This document shows positions 8,322-17,250 of a stretch of DNA of 64,000 bases, in pieces. The DNA comes from Bacteroidales bacterium (GTDB taxonomy: Bacteria; Bacteroidota; Bacteroidia; Bacteroidales; UBA932): NCBI GenBank assembly GCA_017398335.1, contig JAFQGK010000024.1:1-64000 (forward strand). The letters are read 5' to 3'. Below the pieces are notes generated by a model that saw only the letters and a list, made by a program, of their open reading frames with translations, did not search any database and was not told the DNA's origin. The stretch's first letter is position 1; the number at the start of each line of letters is the position of its first letter. A program made the position numbers and the translations under genes.

Positions 8322-8361
8322 ACATTGCATATATAGTTGAAACTTAAAATATTGCTGAAAT

Positions 8362-9702
8362 ATGGTAAAGGTAAATCTGGGAGGCTGCAACTCCTTTGTA
8401 AAAGATGCAGAATACAAGGCATATGTCGAGAAGGCTCTCGCTGCCTATGATGTGCTTGAGAATGAAACAGGTGCCGGTAACGACTTCCTCGGATGGAAGA
8501 ATCTTCCGTCACAGACTCTTGCAGGTTCTCTTGTTGACGAGTGCGAGGCCGTAAGGGATGCTTGGGCTGCAAAGAATGTTGACCTTGTTATCGTAATCGG
8601 TATCGGAGGTTCATATCTTGGTTCGAAGTGCGCGATCGAGGCTCTTTCTCATCAGTTCGCAAGACAGCTCAAGACAAAGGCGGCTGCTCCGGAGATCGTG
8701 TTCGCAGGTCAGAACCTTTCAGAGGAGTATATGTGCGAGCTCATGGACCTCGTTCAGGAGAGGAATGCAGCTTGCGTGGTTATCTCTAAGTCAGGTACTA
8801 CAACCGAGCCGGCAGTGGCTTTCCGTCTTGTGAAGAAATATCTCGAGGATACTTATGGTAAGGCTGAGGCTGCTGAGCGCATCGTAGCGGTTACAGACAA
8901 GGCGCGTGGTGCCCTCAAGTCTCTCTCTACTCAGGAAGGCTACAGGACCTTCGTGATCGAGGACAATGTCGGAGGCCGTTTTTCAGTGCTTACTCCGGTA
9001 GGACTTCTTCCTATTGTTCTCGCAGGATATGATGTAAGGGAAATGCTCAAGGGAGCTCTCGAGATGGAAGAGGCATGCGCAAAGAGATGCGAGTGCAATC
9101 CTGCAGTACAGTATGCAGCTATGCGTAACCTTCTTTATGATAACGGCAAGAAGATCGAGATCCTCGTAGCATACAACCCTAAGCTTGCCTTCCTCGGCGA
9201 ATGGTGGAAGCAGCTTTACGGTGAGTCGGAGGGCAAGGATGGAAAGGGTATCTTCCCGGCATCCGTTAATTTCACTACAGACCTTCACTCTATGGGTCAG
9301 TACATCCAGGACGGTGAGCGTCACCTTATGGAGACAGTGGTAAGCGTTGAGAAGAGCAACCGCTCTATGCTTATCGAGAACGATCCTCAGAATCTTGATG
9401 GTCTGAACTTCCTTACAGGAAAGCATGTTGAGGAGTGTAACCTCATGGCAGAGCTTGGGACCAAGCTTGCTCACATCGACGGTGGCGTTCCTCAGATCGC
9501 AGTATCAATCGAGCGCATCAATGAGTACAATATCGGCGGTCTCTTCTATTTCTTCGAGAAGGCTTGCGGAATCAGCGGATATATGCTGGATGTGAATCCG
9601 TTCAACCAGCCTGGCGTAGAGGCATACAAGAAGAATATGTTCGCCCTTCTCGGCAAGCCGGGATACGAGGAGCAGGCAGCAGCTCTTCAGGCTCGTCTCT
9701 AA
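8362..9702 (+). CDS. pgi: Glucose-6-phosphate isomerase
   Basis: Interconverts glucose 6-phosphate and fructose 6-phosphate in glycolysis. The 446-residue protein is the short form found in Gram-positives and Bacteroidota. Visible motifs are VIVIGIGGSYLGSKCAIEAL, VISKSGTTTEPAVAFR (the sugar-isomerase SIS phosphate-binding loop), GGRFSVLTPVGLLP, and the late motif DVNPFNQPGVEAYKKNMFALLGKPG, which carries the conserved lysine. It stands alone between umuC and a convergent hsp20, with a shared bidirectional terminator. Confidence 0.97.
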   Translation: MVKVNLGGCNSFVKDAEYKAYVEKALAAYDVLENETGAGNDFLGWKNLPSQTLAGSLVDECEAVRDAWAAKNVDLVIVIGIGGSYLGSKCAIEALSHQFARQLKTKAAAPEIVFAGQNLSEEYMCELMDLVQERNAACVVISKSGTTTEPAVAFRLVKKYLEDTYGKAEAAERIVAVTDKARGALKSLSTQEGYRTFVIEDNVGGRFSVLTPVGLLPIVLAGYDVREMLKGALEMEEACAKRCECNPAVQYAAMRNLLYDNGKKIEILVAYNPKLAFLGEWWKQLYGESEGKDGKGIFPASVNFTTDLHSMGQYIQDGERHLMETVVSVEKSNRSMLIENDPQNLDGLNFLTGKHVEECNLMAELGTKLAHIDGGVPQIAVSIERINEYNIGGLFYFFEKACGISGYMLDVNPFNQPGVEAYKKNMFALLGKPGYEEQAAALQARL

Positions 9703-9720
9703 TTTGTGACAGATATAGCA

Positions 9721-9756
9721 AAAGGCTGACTATTAATGCTTTAATAGTCAGCCTTT
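9721..9756. terminator. Bidirectional terminator between pgi and hsp20
   Basis: A perfect 15-base-pair stem (AAAGGCTGACTATTA with TAATAGTCAGCCTTT) with a six-base loop lies between convergent stops. Short A and T runs at the two ends fit use from both strands. Confidence 0.8.
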
Positions 9757-9769
9757 GCTGTTTCCCGGA

Positions 9770-10231
9770 CTAACGGATTTCGATTTCACGTTTCTCTTCC
9801 TCGGTCTTTGGCTTGACCATCTTAGGAATGCATACGTGAAGTATTCCGTTCTCTACTTTGGCCTTGATCTCGTCTCGTTCGGCATTCTCAGGAAGAAGCA
9901 GAGTCTGACGGAATTTGGCGCAGGTGAACTCACGACGGATGTAGCGTTTGTTCTTGTTCTCGCAACATTCACCTTTGTCGCATTCCTTCTTCTCTTCTGT
10001 CTCTTTCTTCTCCATCTCGATTACAAGATTTCCGTCTTTGTTGACGTGAACCTTGAAGTCTTCTTTTGACATTCCGGGTGCTGCAAGTTCAATGCAGTAT
10101 TTGTTGTCGTCCTCGATGACATTGATAGCCGGTGACTTGAATCCACGTCCTTCGATGCTGACATTGTCGAAAAGATCGTTGAAAAAGTCCGGCATGAAGT
10201 TCTGTCCGAAAAATTTTCTTGCTGGTAACAT
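9770..10231 (-). CDS. Small heat-shock protein, Hsp20/alpha-crystallin family, with Cys-rich insert
   Basis: ATP-independent holdase chaperone that binds unfolding proteins. The 153-residue protein contains the alpha-crystallin domain: SPAINVIEDDNKYCIELAAPGMSKEDF, NLVIEMEKKE, RREFTCAKFRQTLLLPE and the A-x-x-x-N-G-I-L motif as AKVENGILHVCIPK. An unusual insertion of about ten residues (ECDKGECCENKNK, residues 85-97) sits between the EKK strand and RYIRREF, adding three closely spaced cysteines; with C45, C105 and C139 region cysteines the protein is cysteine-rich for the family. Convergent with pgi. Confidence 0.93.
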   Translation of the reverse strand: MLPARKFFGQNFMPDFFNDLFDNVSIEGRGFKSPAINVIEDDNKYCIELAAPGMSKEDFKVHVNKDGNLVIEMEKKETEEKKECDKGECCENKNKRYIRREFTCAKFRQTLLLPENAERDEIKAKVENGILHVCIPKMVKPKTEEEKREIEIR

Positions 10232-10277
10232 ATTCTATACTCTTTTAAAATTTATTAATGCGTGTCCGGAATATTTG

Positions 10278-10393
10278 ATTCCCGATCAGGTCGGGAATGA
10301 CGTTGTCTCTTCTTCGGGAAGGGCATTGTCTCCTTGTCGTGAATGACGTTCTCCCCTTGTCGGGGTATGTCATTACCGGCTCCGACCGGTAAT
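10278..10393. repeat. Cluster of REP-like palindromic elements
   Basis: Two clear palindromes, ATTCCCGA-TCAGG-TCGGGAAT (10278-10298) and ATTACCGG-CTCCGA-CCGGTAAT (10372-10393), flank about 75 bases of degenerate half-units of roughly 22 bases containing GGGAATGACGTTGTCTC-like sequence. The second palindrome differs from the element at 5688 by a change on both arms that keeps pairing. The cluster fills the divergent intergenic space between hsp20 and manA. Confidence 0.75.
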
Positions 10394-10459
10394 CTCCTTC
10401 CGGATCACGAATCACGTAAATATCAATATCCAGACCACTGATAGTGTCTTGAAAATAAT

Positions 10460-10467
10460 TATATTTG
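10460..10467 (+). promoter_or_regulatory. Candidate -7 box for manA
   Basis: TATATTTG matches TAnnTTTG. Transcription would start near 10474, which makes an ATG at 10480 nearly leaderless and favours the ATG at 10504 as the true start. No good -33 box is seen. Confidence 0.4.
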
Positions 10468-10503
10468 CAGATCCTATAAATGATAAAAACAAATCGATAT
10501 ACA

Positions 10504-11736
10504 ATGGAAAAGAAATTATATCCTTTGAAGTTCATTCCGATACCTTCAAGAAGACCGTGGGGAGGAACTGCCCTTGTAAAGGATCTTGCAAAGAACTTTG
10601 TAGAGTGTGACGATGAGGGAAACGAGACAGTCCTCGGTGAAGACGTTCTGGTAGGAGAGAGCTGGGAACTTGCCGATATGGGCTTTGAAGATTCTGTGGT
10701 TGAGAACGGCTGGCTTGCCGGTAACACTATCGGTGAACTTATGGAGACATATATTGAAAGGATTGTAGGAGAGAATGTCTACAATTATTATGGAAGGCAG
10801 TTTCCTCTTCTTGTCAAGTTCCTTGATATAAACGACAAGCTTTCAGTACAGGTACATCCTGATGACGAGATCGCTGCTGAAAGATATGATTCTCTTGGCA
10901 AGACTGAATTCTGGTATGTCATGGATGCGAAGCCAGGTGCAAAGATATATGTCGGATTCAATAAAGAAGTAAGTGCGCAGGAGTTCTATGACAGGTGCCA
11001 GAACGGTACTGTAGATGAAATCATGAATGTGATTTATCCTAAGGCGGGAGATGCAATTTTCCTTGCCCCTGGCACTGTACATGCGGCAGATGGAGGTATT
11101 CTGATTGCAGAGATTCAGGAGTCTTCAGACATGACCTTCCGCCTTTATGACTGGGGCAGGGAGTTCAATCCGGCCACTGCACGTAAACTGCATCTGGAAG
11201 AGGCTATCGATCTTATTGACTATAGGGCATTTGATCAGGGACTTTACAGAAAGGGACCGCTTTGGGGAGAAGAGGCATCATCTGAGCCATGCAGAAAGAC
11301 AGATTGTGACTGTGATGGTGAGTGCGGATGCCATGAGCATGAACACCATCATCACGAGGAAGGCAAGGTCGTAGAAACCCTCGTGGAGTGCCCTCAGTTC
11401 AATGTGACCAAGCTGAAATTGGCTGATCCTCTCCATATCTATACTGAAAAATTCGAGAGTTTCATAATATATATATGTATAGAAGGCTCAGCTTCGATAC
11501 AGGTACCTTCAACGAAGGAAAACGGTGAGGCCTATATGGAGAATTATGAATTTGCAAAGGGTGAGACCATTCTTGTTCCTGCGGATATGCCTGATTTCTA
11601 CCTCGTTCCGCGCGACAGGTCTACAGTCCTTCTCGAGGCGGTCACCCGTCCTGTGGAGGAGGTTGACGAATATATAGATCCCGATACGGAAGCTTTCCTG
11701 GAGGATGAGGATTATGAAGGTCTTGAGGACGAATGA
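10504..11736 (+). CDS. manA: Mannose-6-phosphate isomerase, type I, with Cys/His-rich insert
   Basis: Zinc enzyme interconverting mannose 6-phosphate and fructose 6-phosphate. The 410-residue product (start MEKKLYPLKFIP) has the cupin motifs RPWGG, GESWELAD, FPLLVKFLDINDKLSVQVHPDDE (zinc ligands), KTEFWYVMDAKPGA and FLAPGTVHA. An in-frame ATG at 10480 would add eight residues. Between the catalytic half and the second cupin half, residues 263-285 form a Cys/His-rich insertion with five cysteines and six histidines (CDCDGECGCHEHEHHHH), which the family does not need. The acidic C-terminal tail (EAFLEDEDYEGLEDE) is also unusual. The downstream S4 gene overlaps its stop by four bases. Confidence 0.93.
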   Translation: MEKKLYPLKFIPIPSRRPWGGTALVKDLAKNFVECDDEGNETVLGEDVLVGESWELADMGFEDSVVENGWLAGNTIGELMETYIERIVGENVYNYYGRQFPLLVKFLDINDKLSVQVHPDDEIAAERYDSLGKTEFWYVMDAKPGAKIYVGFNKEVSAQEFYDRCQNGTVDEIMNVIYPKAGDAIFLAPGTVHAADGGILIAEIQESSDMTFRLYDWGREFNPATARKLHLEEAIDLIDYRAFDQGLYRKGPLWGEEASSEPCRKTDCDCDGECGCHEHEHHHHEEGKVVETLVECPQFNVTKLKLADPLHIYTEKFESFIIYICIEGSASIQVPSTKENGEAYMENYEFAKGETILVPADMPDFYLVPRDRSTVLLEAVTRPVEEVDEYIDPDTEAFLEDEDYEGLEDE

Positions 11737-12188
11737 TCATTATGGACGAAGTAAGAATAGATAAGTATCTGTGGTCTATCCGCGTCTTCAAGACAAGGAG
11801 TGAGGCCACAGACGCGTGTAAAGGAGGTAAGATACGCGTCAACGGCGCCGATACCAAGCCGTCAAAGATGGTCAGGAGGGGGGATGTCATAGTTGCCCGC
11901 AAGGGCCCCGTGACATATACATACAAAGTTCTTGAGCTGATAGACAAACGTCAGGGGGCGAAACTGGTCCCCCAATATGCGGAGAACCTTACTCCTGCGG
12001 AGGAGATAGCAAAGCTCCGTGCGCCTGTAGAGACCTTTTTCCTCAAGCGTGACAGGGGAGCCGGAAGACCGACCAAGAAGGACAGACGTCAGATGGATTC
12101 ATTATGGGACGAACTCAGTTTCGATGTCCCGGACGATATAGCGGAGCAGTTCGCTTCCGATTTCGGATTCGATGCGGGCGAAGAATAA
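11733..12188 (+). CDS. S4-domain RNA-binding protein (Hsp15-like)
   Basis: A small RNA-binding protein of 151 residues; homologues such as Hsp15 bind stalled 50S subunits carrying peptidyl-tRNA. The S4 domain occupies residues 5-65: VRIDKYLWSIRVFKTRSEATDAC, KGGKIRVNG and KPSKMVRRGDVI. The C-terminal part is charged, with FLKRDRGAGRPTKKDRRQMD. The start at 11733 overlaps the manA stop (ATGA); a second Met at 11742 begins the conserved part, so either may be used. It is likely translated together with manA. Confidence 0.85.
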   Translation: MIIMDEVRIDKYLWSIRVFKTRSEATDACKGGKIRVNGADTKPSKMVRRGDVIVARKGPVTYTYKVLELIDKRQGAKLVPQYAENLTPAEEIAKLRAPVETFFLKRDRGAGRPTKKDRRQMDSLWDELSFDVPDDIAEQFASDFGFDAGEE

Positions 12189-12247
12189 TAGGCGTGTACT
12201 ACACAGAGAAAAGATCTGTGTTTATGGATTTTTCTTGTAAAGAATAC

Positions 12248-12256
12248 TTTTTTTTT
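12248..12256 (+). repeat. Run of nine T upstream of susC
   Basis: A mononucleotide T9 tract lies 60 bases before the susC signal-peptide ATG, in the 127-base intergenic region between the S4 gene and susC. A weak hairpin ACACAGA/TCTGTGT (12201-12221) precedes it. No confident promoter boxes were found here. Confidence 0.5.
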
Positions 12257-12315
12257 ATAATTTCACGCCTTTCTTTTCGCAAAAAAACGGTCAATAAGAT
12301 AAATGACAAGCACAT

Positions 12316-15300
12316 ATGAAAAGGTTATTTTGTTTTATAACAACCTTTTATGTATTGACAGCTCTGTTGTCGGCTCAGGATGCCTCTCCTCGTAAAGTGG
12401 GGGGGGGTAGTATTATATTCTGAAAATAGAGAGCCGGTAATTGGTGCTTATGTATATATAGAAGGTACGAATTTGGGTACAGTCACTGATCTGGACGGTA
12501 AGTTCGAATTGACAGAAGTACCTTCTACGGCAAAATTTCTCATTGCATCTTATTTGGGAGTCAAGGATGCAAAGGTCCCAGTTGCAACTGAAGTGACGGT
12601 CCTTATGGAACCTGATTCGGAAGTATTGGAGGAAGTCGTTGTGACAGGTATGCAGAAGATGGACAGGCGTCTGTTTACCGGTTCTTCTGCAAAGATTGAT
12701 GCCAAGGATGCCAAACTGGACGGTATGAGTGACATAAGCCGTTCTTTGGAAGGAAAGGTCGCCGGAGTTTCAGTTCAGAATGTCTCTGGTACATTCGGTA
12801 CCGCACCAAAGATCCGCGTCCGTGGAGCGACTTCAATATATGGTTCGTCAAAGCCTTTATGGGTGGTTGACGGAGTCATAATGGAGGATGTCGTGGATGT
12901 TAGCGCAGATCAGCTTTCATCGGGAGATGCCGCTACCCTTATCAGTTCTGCGATCGCCGGTCTCAATTCGGATGATATCGAGAGCTTTGATATTCTCAAG
13001 GATGGTTCTGCTACTTCGATATATGGTGCACGTGCGATGGCTGGTGTCATTGTCGTGACTACGAAGAAGGGTCGCGCCGGTCAGAGCAAGGTCGGATATA
13101 CCGGTGAGTTCACAATGCGTCTGAAGCCGAGCTATTCGACTTTCAATATCATGAATTCACAGGATCAGATGTCCATTTATCAGGAACTTCAGCAGAAGGG
13201 ATATCTGAATTATGCGGAGACATCTAATGCAGCCGACTGCGGTATATACGGAAAGATGTATCAGCTGCTCAGCCAGTACGACAGTACAAGCGGACAGTTC
13301 GGCCTTGAGAATACTCCAGAGGCCCGTGCTGCATATCTCAGGGCGGCCGAATACAGAAATACCGACTGGTTCGACATCCTGTTCAAGAATTCGATTCAGC
13401 ATAATCATTCCGTAAGCATGTCAGGCGGTACGGACAAGGGTACATATTATGCATCCCTCAGTGCCATGTTCGATCCTGGCTGGACTGACCAGAGCTCTGT
13501 CAACAGGTATACCGTAAATGTAAATGGTTCTTACAAGATATCACCGCAGCTTCAGCTCAACCTTATCGGAAACGCTTCATACAGAAAGCAGAAGGCTCCC
13601 GGAACATTGTCAAGCAATATCGATGCGGTGACAGGCGAGGTGACCCGTGATTTTGACATCAATCCATATTCCTATGCATTGAATACTTCCAGAGTGCTGG
13701 ATCCGGAGGAATTCTATACAAGGAATTATGCTCCGTTCAATATCAGACACGAGCTTCAGAACAACTACCTTAATCTGAATGTGACCGATTTCCGTGTTCA
13801 GGGCGAGTTGAAGTACAAGCCTTTCAAGGGCATGGAACTCAGTGCACTCGGAGCCGTTAAATATGCGTCTACATCTCAGGAACACTTCATTCTGGATGAA
13901 TCGAACCAGGCTCAGGCATATAGAGCGATGGGAACTTCTACAATCATGAGCTCCAATCCTTTCCTATATGTGGATCCTGACAATCCGTATGCGCTCCCTA
14001 TCTCAGTGCTTCCTGAGGGCGGTATTTACAACAGAACCGATAACTCAATGATAGGTTATGACTTCAGAGCAACAGCAAATTATAACACTGAGATAGCCGG
14101 TTCACATATCCTTAACATATACGGAGGTACGGAAATAAACAATATCGACCGTCACAGTTCGTGGTTCCGCGGATGGGGTATGCAGTACAACCTTGGTCAG
14201 ATTGCGAACTATGCATATCAGGTGTTCAAGAAAGGATCAGAGGAAAATACCGATTATTATACTCTTACGGACAGAAACGAGAGAAACGTGGCCTTCTTTG
14301 CGAACGGTACATATTCATATAAAGGAAGATATACCCTTAACGGTACGATACGTTATGAAGGTACGAACAAGCTCGGACGCTCACGTTCGGCACGCTGGCT
14401 CCCTACATGGAATGTGTCTGCGGGCTGGAACCTTCACGAAGAAAAATTCATGTCCGGCCTGTATCCTGCGGTTTCACATCTTAACCTGAAGGCATCTTAC
14501 TCCCTTACAGCAGACAGGGGACCTTCGACAGTGACCAATTCAATGGCCGTGATATCAAGCAATACTCCTTGGCGTCCTTTTGCAAGTGTAAGGGAGTCAG
14601 GACTTTATATTGCTGATCTTGCTAACCAGGACCTTACATATGAGAAAAAGCATGAGCTAAATGTCGGCTTTGAAGCGGGTTTCATAGACAACCGTATCAA
14701 TCTCGTGTTCGACTGGTACAAGAGAAACAATTACGATCTTATCGGAGTCATCAGCACTCAGGGAGTCGGAGGTGAGATGCAGAAGTTCGGAAACATTGCG
14801 TCCATGAAGTCTGACGGTTTTGAAATCAGCCTTTCCACTGTTAATGTCAAGACCCGTGACTTCCGTTGGGAAACCAACCTGATTTACTCGCATGCACGTA
14901 ATGAGGTGACAGATCTCCAGACAGTCGAGAGGGTTATTGATCTGGTCTCAGGAAACGGTTTCGCCCAGGAAGGTTATCCGGTCAGAAGTATATTCTCGAT
15001 TCCTTTCATGGGACTTAATGAGGAAGGACTTCCTACATTCCGTGATCAGGAAGGCAATATATCTGTAAACGGTATAAATTTCCAGGAGAGTACACCGGAA
15101 AAGCTGAAGTTCCTTGAATATTCAGGAAGTGCCGATCCTACTGATGTCGGTTCGTTGGGAAATATCTTTAAATGGAAGAACTTCAGACTCAATGTATTCA
15201 TTACATATTCGTTCGGAAATGTGATCAGACTGGATCCGGTATTCAGCAATGCATATAACGACCTTACATCTATGCCTAAGGAGTTTGCTGACCGCTGGAT

Positions 15301-15652
15301 GGTGCCAGGGGATGAGGCAAAGACGGACATTCCTGTAATCGCCAGCACATGGCAGAACAAGAGAAACGGTCAGTTGAGCTACGCCTACAATGCTTACAAC
15401 TACTCGGACGCACGAATCGCAGATGGAGGATTTGTAAGAATGAAGGAACTATCCCTCTCTTACGACTTCTCCAAGAAGGTGGTTGAGGCTCTCAAGATCG
15501 GAAGCCTTTCATTGAAACTTCAGGCTACCAATCTCTTCCTGATCTATGCTGACAAGAAACTCAACGGACAGGATCCGGAATTCTTCAATACCGGTGGAGT
15601 TGCAGTCCCTGTACCAAAACAGTTTACATTCACCCTTAGACTCGGACTATAA
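12316..15652 (+). CDS. susC: SusC-family TonB-dependent receptor, frame broken by a G9 run after the signal peptide
   Basis: Outer-membrane import channel that works with SusD. A signal peptide begins at 12316 (MKRLFCFITTFYVLTALLSAQ) and continues DASPRKVGGG before reaching a stop at 12421. The mature protein (GVVLYSENREPVIGAYVYIEGT, the CarboxypepD_reg-like domain; then a plug domain with VRGATSIYGSSKPLWVVDGV and ATSIYGARAMAGVIVVTTKKG, and a 22-strand barrel ending FTFTLRLGL) lies in another frame. The two frames meet at nine G, 12399-12407; eight G would give one 1111-residue protein reading KVGGVVLYSENREPV. Read from the ATG at 12380, 1090 residues without signal peptide are open. Either a phase-variable OFF state or a homopolymer sequencing error. 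It heads a seven-gene operon. Confidence 0.9.
12399..12407 (+). repeat. G9 homopolymer in susC
   Basis: Nine consecutive G separate the signal-peptide frame from the mature frame. It is placed 28 codons into the gene, where a change of one base switches a full-length receptor on or off. No comparable poly-G run was noticed elsewhere in the window. Confidence 0.95.
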
Positions 15653-15666
15653 AATTGAAATCAAGT

Positions 15667-17238
15667 ATGAGAAAACATATCATGGCAGGTATGATAGCCC
15701 TGATGGCTATCGTATCTTGTGAAAAATTTCTGGATCATCTGCCAGACAACAGGGCGGAGGTGGATACGGAGATGGAGATTCAGAAAATCCTCGTTTCCGC
15801 TTATCCCAGCACTGCGTATATCCTCCTCAGTGAATTCATGTCCGACAATGTGGACGATTATGGTTCGACTAACCCTTATTATGACAGATTCGTATATCAG
15901 GTGTTCAACTGGCAGGATGTGACCGAATCCGACAATGAGAGCCCCGAGCGCTTGTGGACTGCTCATTATTCAGCGATTGCCCATGCAAATCAGGCTCTTC
16001 GCGCAATCGAGCAGATTGGTGGTGCGACTACAGATAATCTGAAGATGGCCAAAGGTGAGGCATTGCTGTGCAGAGCCTATAATCATTTCATGCTGGTCAA
16101 TATATTCTGTATGCACTACAACAGTGCGACGAGCCAGACGGATCTGGGTATTCCTTATGTGGAAGAACCGGAGGAAAATCTCGTGGTGAAATATCCTAGA
16201 GGAACTGTTGCAGAAGTATATGAGAAGATAGAGCGTGACCTTGAAGAGGGACTTCCGCTTGTCGGTGACACATATTACACTGTGCCGAAGTATCATTTCA
16301 ATGAAAAGGCTGCGTATGCGTTTGCAACCCGTTTCTATCTATATTACGAGAAGTGGGAAGAGGCTGTGAAATGTGCAGACAAGTGTCTTGGATCTGCGCC
16401 GGAGGGAATGCTGAGGGACTGGGCGCATCAGGCTACCATGACTCAGGAGATCGGTGCTATAACAGAACATTACATAGATGCCACTCTCAACAGCAATCTT
16501 CTGCTGATGACGGCATATTCAAAGGTGGGACTGGCCTTCAACAACTACTATATGTATTCAAGATATTCTCATGGAGCCTATCTTGCTTCGCATGAGACTT
16601 GTCTGGCAGAGAATGTATTCGGAGGTACTCCATCGAACGATTATTATATGACTCCGAAGGTCTATGCCGGAACCAATATAGACAGGGTGATCTTCTGGAA
16701 ACTTCCATATCTGTTCGAATATACGGACCCTGTAGCCGGTATAGGATATTACAGGACAGTGTATCCTGCACTTACATCCGACGAGTGTCTGCTCAACAGA
16801 GCTGAGGCCCTCATAATGCTGGAAAGGAATGATGAAGCGATCAGGGATCTTAATATGTGGATGCATAATATCTACAAGACTGATTCAGACCTTACTGCGC
16901 TTAAGATAAGACGTTTCTATAACAGCATCAACTATTCTACATGGGATAAGTCAACGGTGAAGAAACATCTGAATCCAGCCTTTGCGATTGATAAGGAAAG
17001 CAGCTATCAGGAAGCACTTATTCAGTGTGTGTTAGGCTTCAGACGCATCGAAACCCTGCTTCAGGGATTGAGATGGTTTGACGTCAAACGCTATGGAATC
17101 GAAATCGAGAGGCGTGTCATGAATGCTGACGGAGAGCCTGATCATACTACAGGAAAACTCCTCAAGGATGATCCGAGACGTGCAGTCCAGATTCCTCGCA
17201 AAGCTATCGATGCAGGAATGGAGGCGAACCCAAGATAA
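15667..17238 (+). CDS. susD: SusD/RagB-family nutrient-binding outer-membrane lipoprotein
   Basis: Surface lipoprotein that caps the SusC channel and binds substrate. The 523-residue product starts at the ATG 15667 (MRKHIMAGMIALMAIVSC, lipobox Cys at 18); a TTG at 15655 gives four more residues but is less likely. The family features are EKFLDHLPDNRAEV right after the Cys, LWTAHYSAIAHANQALRAIE, KAYAFATRFYLYYEKWEEAV (TPR-like helices), SDECLLNRAEALIMLERNDEAIRDLN and a C-terminal RRIETLLQGLRWFDVKRYGIE followed by DPRRAVQIP. It begins 14 bases after susC. Confidence 0.95.
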   Translation: MRKHIMAGMIALMAIVSCEKFLDHLPDNRAEVDTEMEIQKILVSAYPSTAYILLSEFMSDNVDDYGSTNPYYDRFVYQVFNWQDVTESDNESPERLWTAHYSAIAHANQALRAIEQIGGATTDNLKMAKGEALLCRAYNHFMLVNIFCMHYNSATSQTDLGIPYVEEPEENLVVKYPRGTVAEVYEKIERDLEEGLPLVGDTYYTVPKYHFNEKAAYAFATRFYLYYEKWEEAVKCADKCLGSAPEGMLRDWAHQATMTQEIGAITEHYIDATLNSNLLLMTAYSKVGLAFNNYYMYSRYSHGAYLASHETCLAENVFGGTPSNDYYMTPKVYAGTNIDRVIFWKLPYLFEYTDPVAGIGYYRTVYPALTSDECLLNRAEALIMLERNDEAIRDLNMWMHNIYKTDSDLTALKIRRFYNSINYSTWDKSTVKKHLNPAFAIDKESSYQEALIQCVLGFRRIETLLQGLRWFDVKRYGIEIERRVMNADGEPDHTTGKLLKDDPRRAVQIPRKAIDAGMEANPR

Positions 17239-17250
17239 AAACCAGAGAGT

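Noticed and set aside
10278..10393. CRISPR array
   Set aside because: The units are palindromic, imperfect and contiguous with no spacers of constant length, and no cas gene is present.
12189..12315. Invertible promoter upstream of susC
   Set aside because: No pair of inverted repeats flanking a promoter and no nearby invertase gene were seen; only the short hairpin at 12201-12221.
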